A stretch of DNA of 13,610 bases, taken from positions 1 through 13,610 of the forward strand of contig CAAENI010000328.1 of the NCBI GenBank assembly GCA_900757285.1, written 5' to 3'. The position numbers were made by a program, and so were the translations under genes. Origin of the DNA: an uncultured Collinsella sp. GTDB lineage: Bacteria; Actinomycetota; Coriobacteriia; Coriobacteriales; Coriobacteriaceae. Below, piece by piece: positions 12,218-13,610 of the stretch (within the stretch, counting starts at the first letter, position 1; every line of letters starts with the position of its first letter). The notes under the pieces were generated by a model. It saw nothing but the letters and a program-made list of their open reading frames with translations, was not told where the DNA came from and did no database searches.

Positions 12218-13610
<1,393 letters not shown>

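Overview
The window is a compact, high-GC bacterial chromosome segment made almost entirely of housekeeping genes on the + strand, with two tRNA genes on the - strand at the left edge. The GC-rich third codon positions, the zinc-type (CXXC/CXXH) ribosomal protein S18, an rpsF-ssb-rpsR-rplI cluster followed by dnaB, and a PyrR-type RNA hairpin covering the carA ribosome binding site together suggest an actinobacterium. A gut Coriobacteriia member such as Collinsella is my best guess; this is inference from overall style, not from a database match.

Left part (1-2500). Two tRNA-Ser genes (anticodons CGA and GGA) lie on the - strand, transcribed leftward from a good sigma70-type promoter near 250-277. 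A gene-free stretch of about 500 bases follows; it holds a candidate promoter and a leader hairpin for rpsF and a few DnaA-box-like 9-mers. The operon rpsF-ssb-rpsR-rplI (S6, single-stranded DNA binding protein, S18, L9) ends at a textbook intrinsic terminator at 2461-2496.

Middle part (2500-7563). dnaB (replicative helicase), purA (adenylosuccinate synthetase), purD (GAR synthetase, TTG start) and an ADP-ribose-pyrophosphatase-like Nudix hydrolase follow one another. dnaB, purA and purD each have a spacer with possible promoter signals. The purA-purD spacer carries a very long imperfect hairpin with an alternative overlapping pairing.

Right part (7564-13610). A 250-base spacer holds a perfect 12-bp hairpin, a ~100-bp palindromic element bounded by 8-bp direct repeats (MITE-like), and a small operator-like palindrome. 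After it come an ABC exporter half-transporter and, 19 bases downstream, a single-pass membrane protein of unknown function, closed by a strong terminator at 10575-10615. Then comes an AT-rich promoter region and carA-carB (carbamoyl phosphate synthetase, carB cut by the window end), preceded by a clear PyrR-binding hairpin whose lower stem sequesters the carA Shine-Dalgarno sequence.

Functionally, the window joins replication and translation genes (rpsF to dnaB) with de novo purine (purA, purD) and pyrimidine/arginine (carAB) synthesis. No obvious undescribed defence or mobile system is present. The most interesting signals are regulatory RNAs and repeats in the spacers, an extra segment in CarA, and the uncharacterised exporter-membrane protein pair.
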